From: Pleodorina starrii
Taxonomy: Eukaryota > Chlorophyta > Chlorophyceae > Chlamydomonadales > Volvocaceae
Assembly: GCA_030267565.1 (NCBI GenBank)
Contig: BRXU01000002.1
Coordinates: forward strand, 1,860,001-1,924,000
DNA length: 64,000 nucleotides
Direction: 5' to 3'
Part shown: positions 63,970 through 64,000 of the stretch, piece after piece
Position numbering within the stretch: the stretch's first letter is position 1
How the letters are laid out: every line of letters begins with the position of its first letter
Program-made: the position numbers and the translations under genes
The notes under the pieces: generated by a model
Database searches by the model: none
Told to the model about the DNA's origin: nothing
The model's input: only the letters and a program-made list of their open reading frames with translations

Positions 63970-64000
63970 GCACGCATGTTCCAGCGCTGTTCCCGCGCAC

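Larger units (their letters stand above)
62728..64000. other. 5' flank of the kinesin-like gene, with inverted repeats
   Basis: No supported gene. Open frames at 63375-63860 on both strands have no recognisable domain. The stretch holds two palindromic repeats at 63321-63397, a duplicated GAGYCCCCGGCCCACTCA word near 63691 and 63750, and a hairpin at 63946-63969. Confidence 0.55.

Overview
The window looks like nuclear DNA of a volvocine green alga (Chlamydomonas/Gonium/Volvox group). It is GC-rich. The genes are intron-dense with short exons and GT-AG introns, and the proteins carry long Ala/Gly/Ser/Gln homopolymer stretches. TGTAA poly(A) signals follow most genes, and short interstitial copies of the TTTTAGGG (C. 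reinhardtii-type) telomere repeat are present. The species cannot be named from the sequence. Gene models were built by hand from splice sites, reading-phase continuity and conserved motifs; every listed exon set keeps an open frame across its junctions.

Layout: (1) 1-9135, + strand, the 3' two-thirds or so of a 1,3-beta-glucan (callose) synthase, cut by the left edge. (2) 10890-14494, - strand, a MYND zinc finger plus CS (p23-like) domain protein. (3) 15811-18208, - strand, a small acidic protein with a possible SH3/Tudor-like N-terminal half. (4) 19453-22920, - strand, translation initiation factor eIF4A. (5) 25351-28645, + strand, a second, unrelated MYND-finger protein. (6) 30060-36083, + strand, a flavin monooxygenase with a very long low-complexity tail. 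(7) 39382-41631, + strand, an orphan multi-pass membrane protein. (8) 43602-46466, - strand, a secreted Cys-rich plus fasciclin (FAS1) protein. (9) 48511-53422, + strand, replication helicase subunit MCM3. (10) 54777-62727, - strand, a 2255-residue protein whose N-terminus reads as a kinesin motor that has lost its P-loop.

The genes do not form a pathway. They are a typical mix of housekeeping (eIF4A, MCM3), cell wall or extracellular matrix (glucan synthase, fasciclin protein) and lineage-specific genes. Neighbouring pairs are often convergent (1/2, 7/8, 9/10) or divergent (4/5, 8/9). The convergent 1/2 pair shares a near-palindromic TGTAA element. MCM3 has a perfect E2F consensus upstream of its start, as expected for an S-phase gene. 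No rRNA, tRNA, CRISPR array, bacterial-style operon or intact transposon was found.

The most unusual items are the P-loop-less kinesin-like giant, the monooxygenase fused to a roughly 760-residue disordered tail, the small acidic protein of unknown function, a recurrent GTACG 5' splice-site class with frequent CCGTAC hexamers, and several inverted or tandem repeat arrays.
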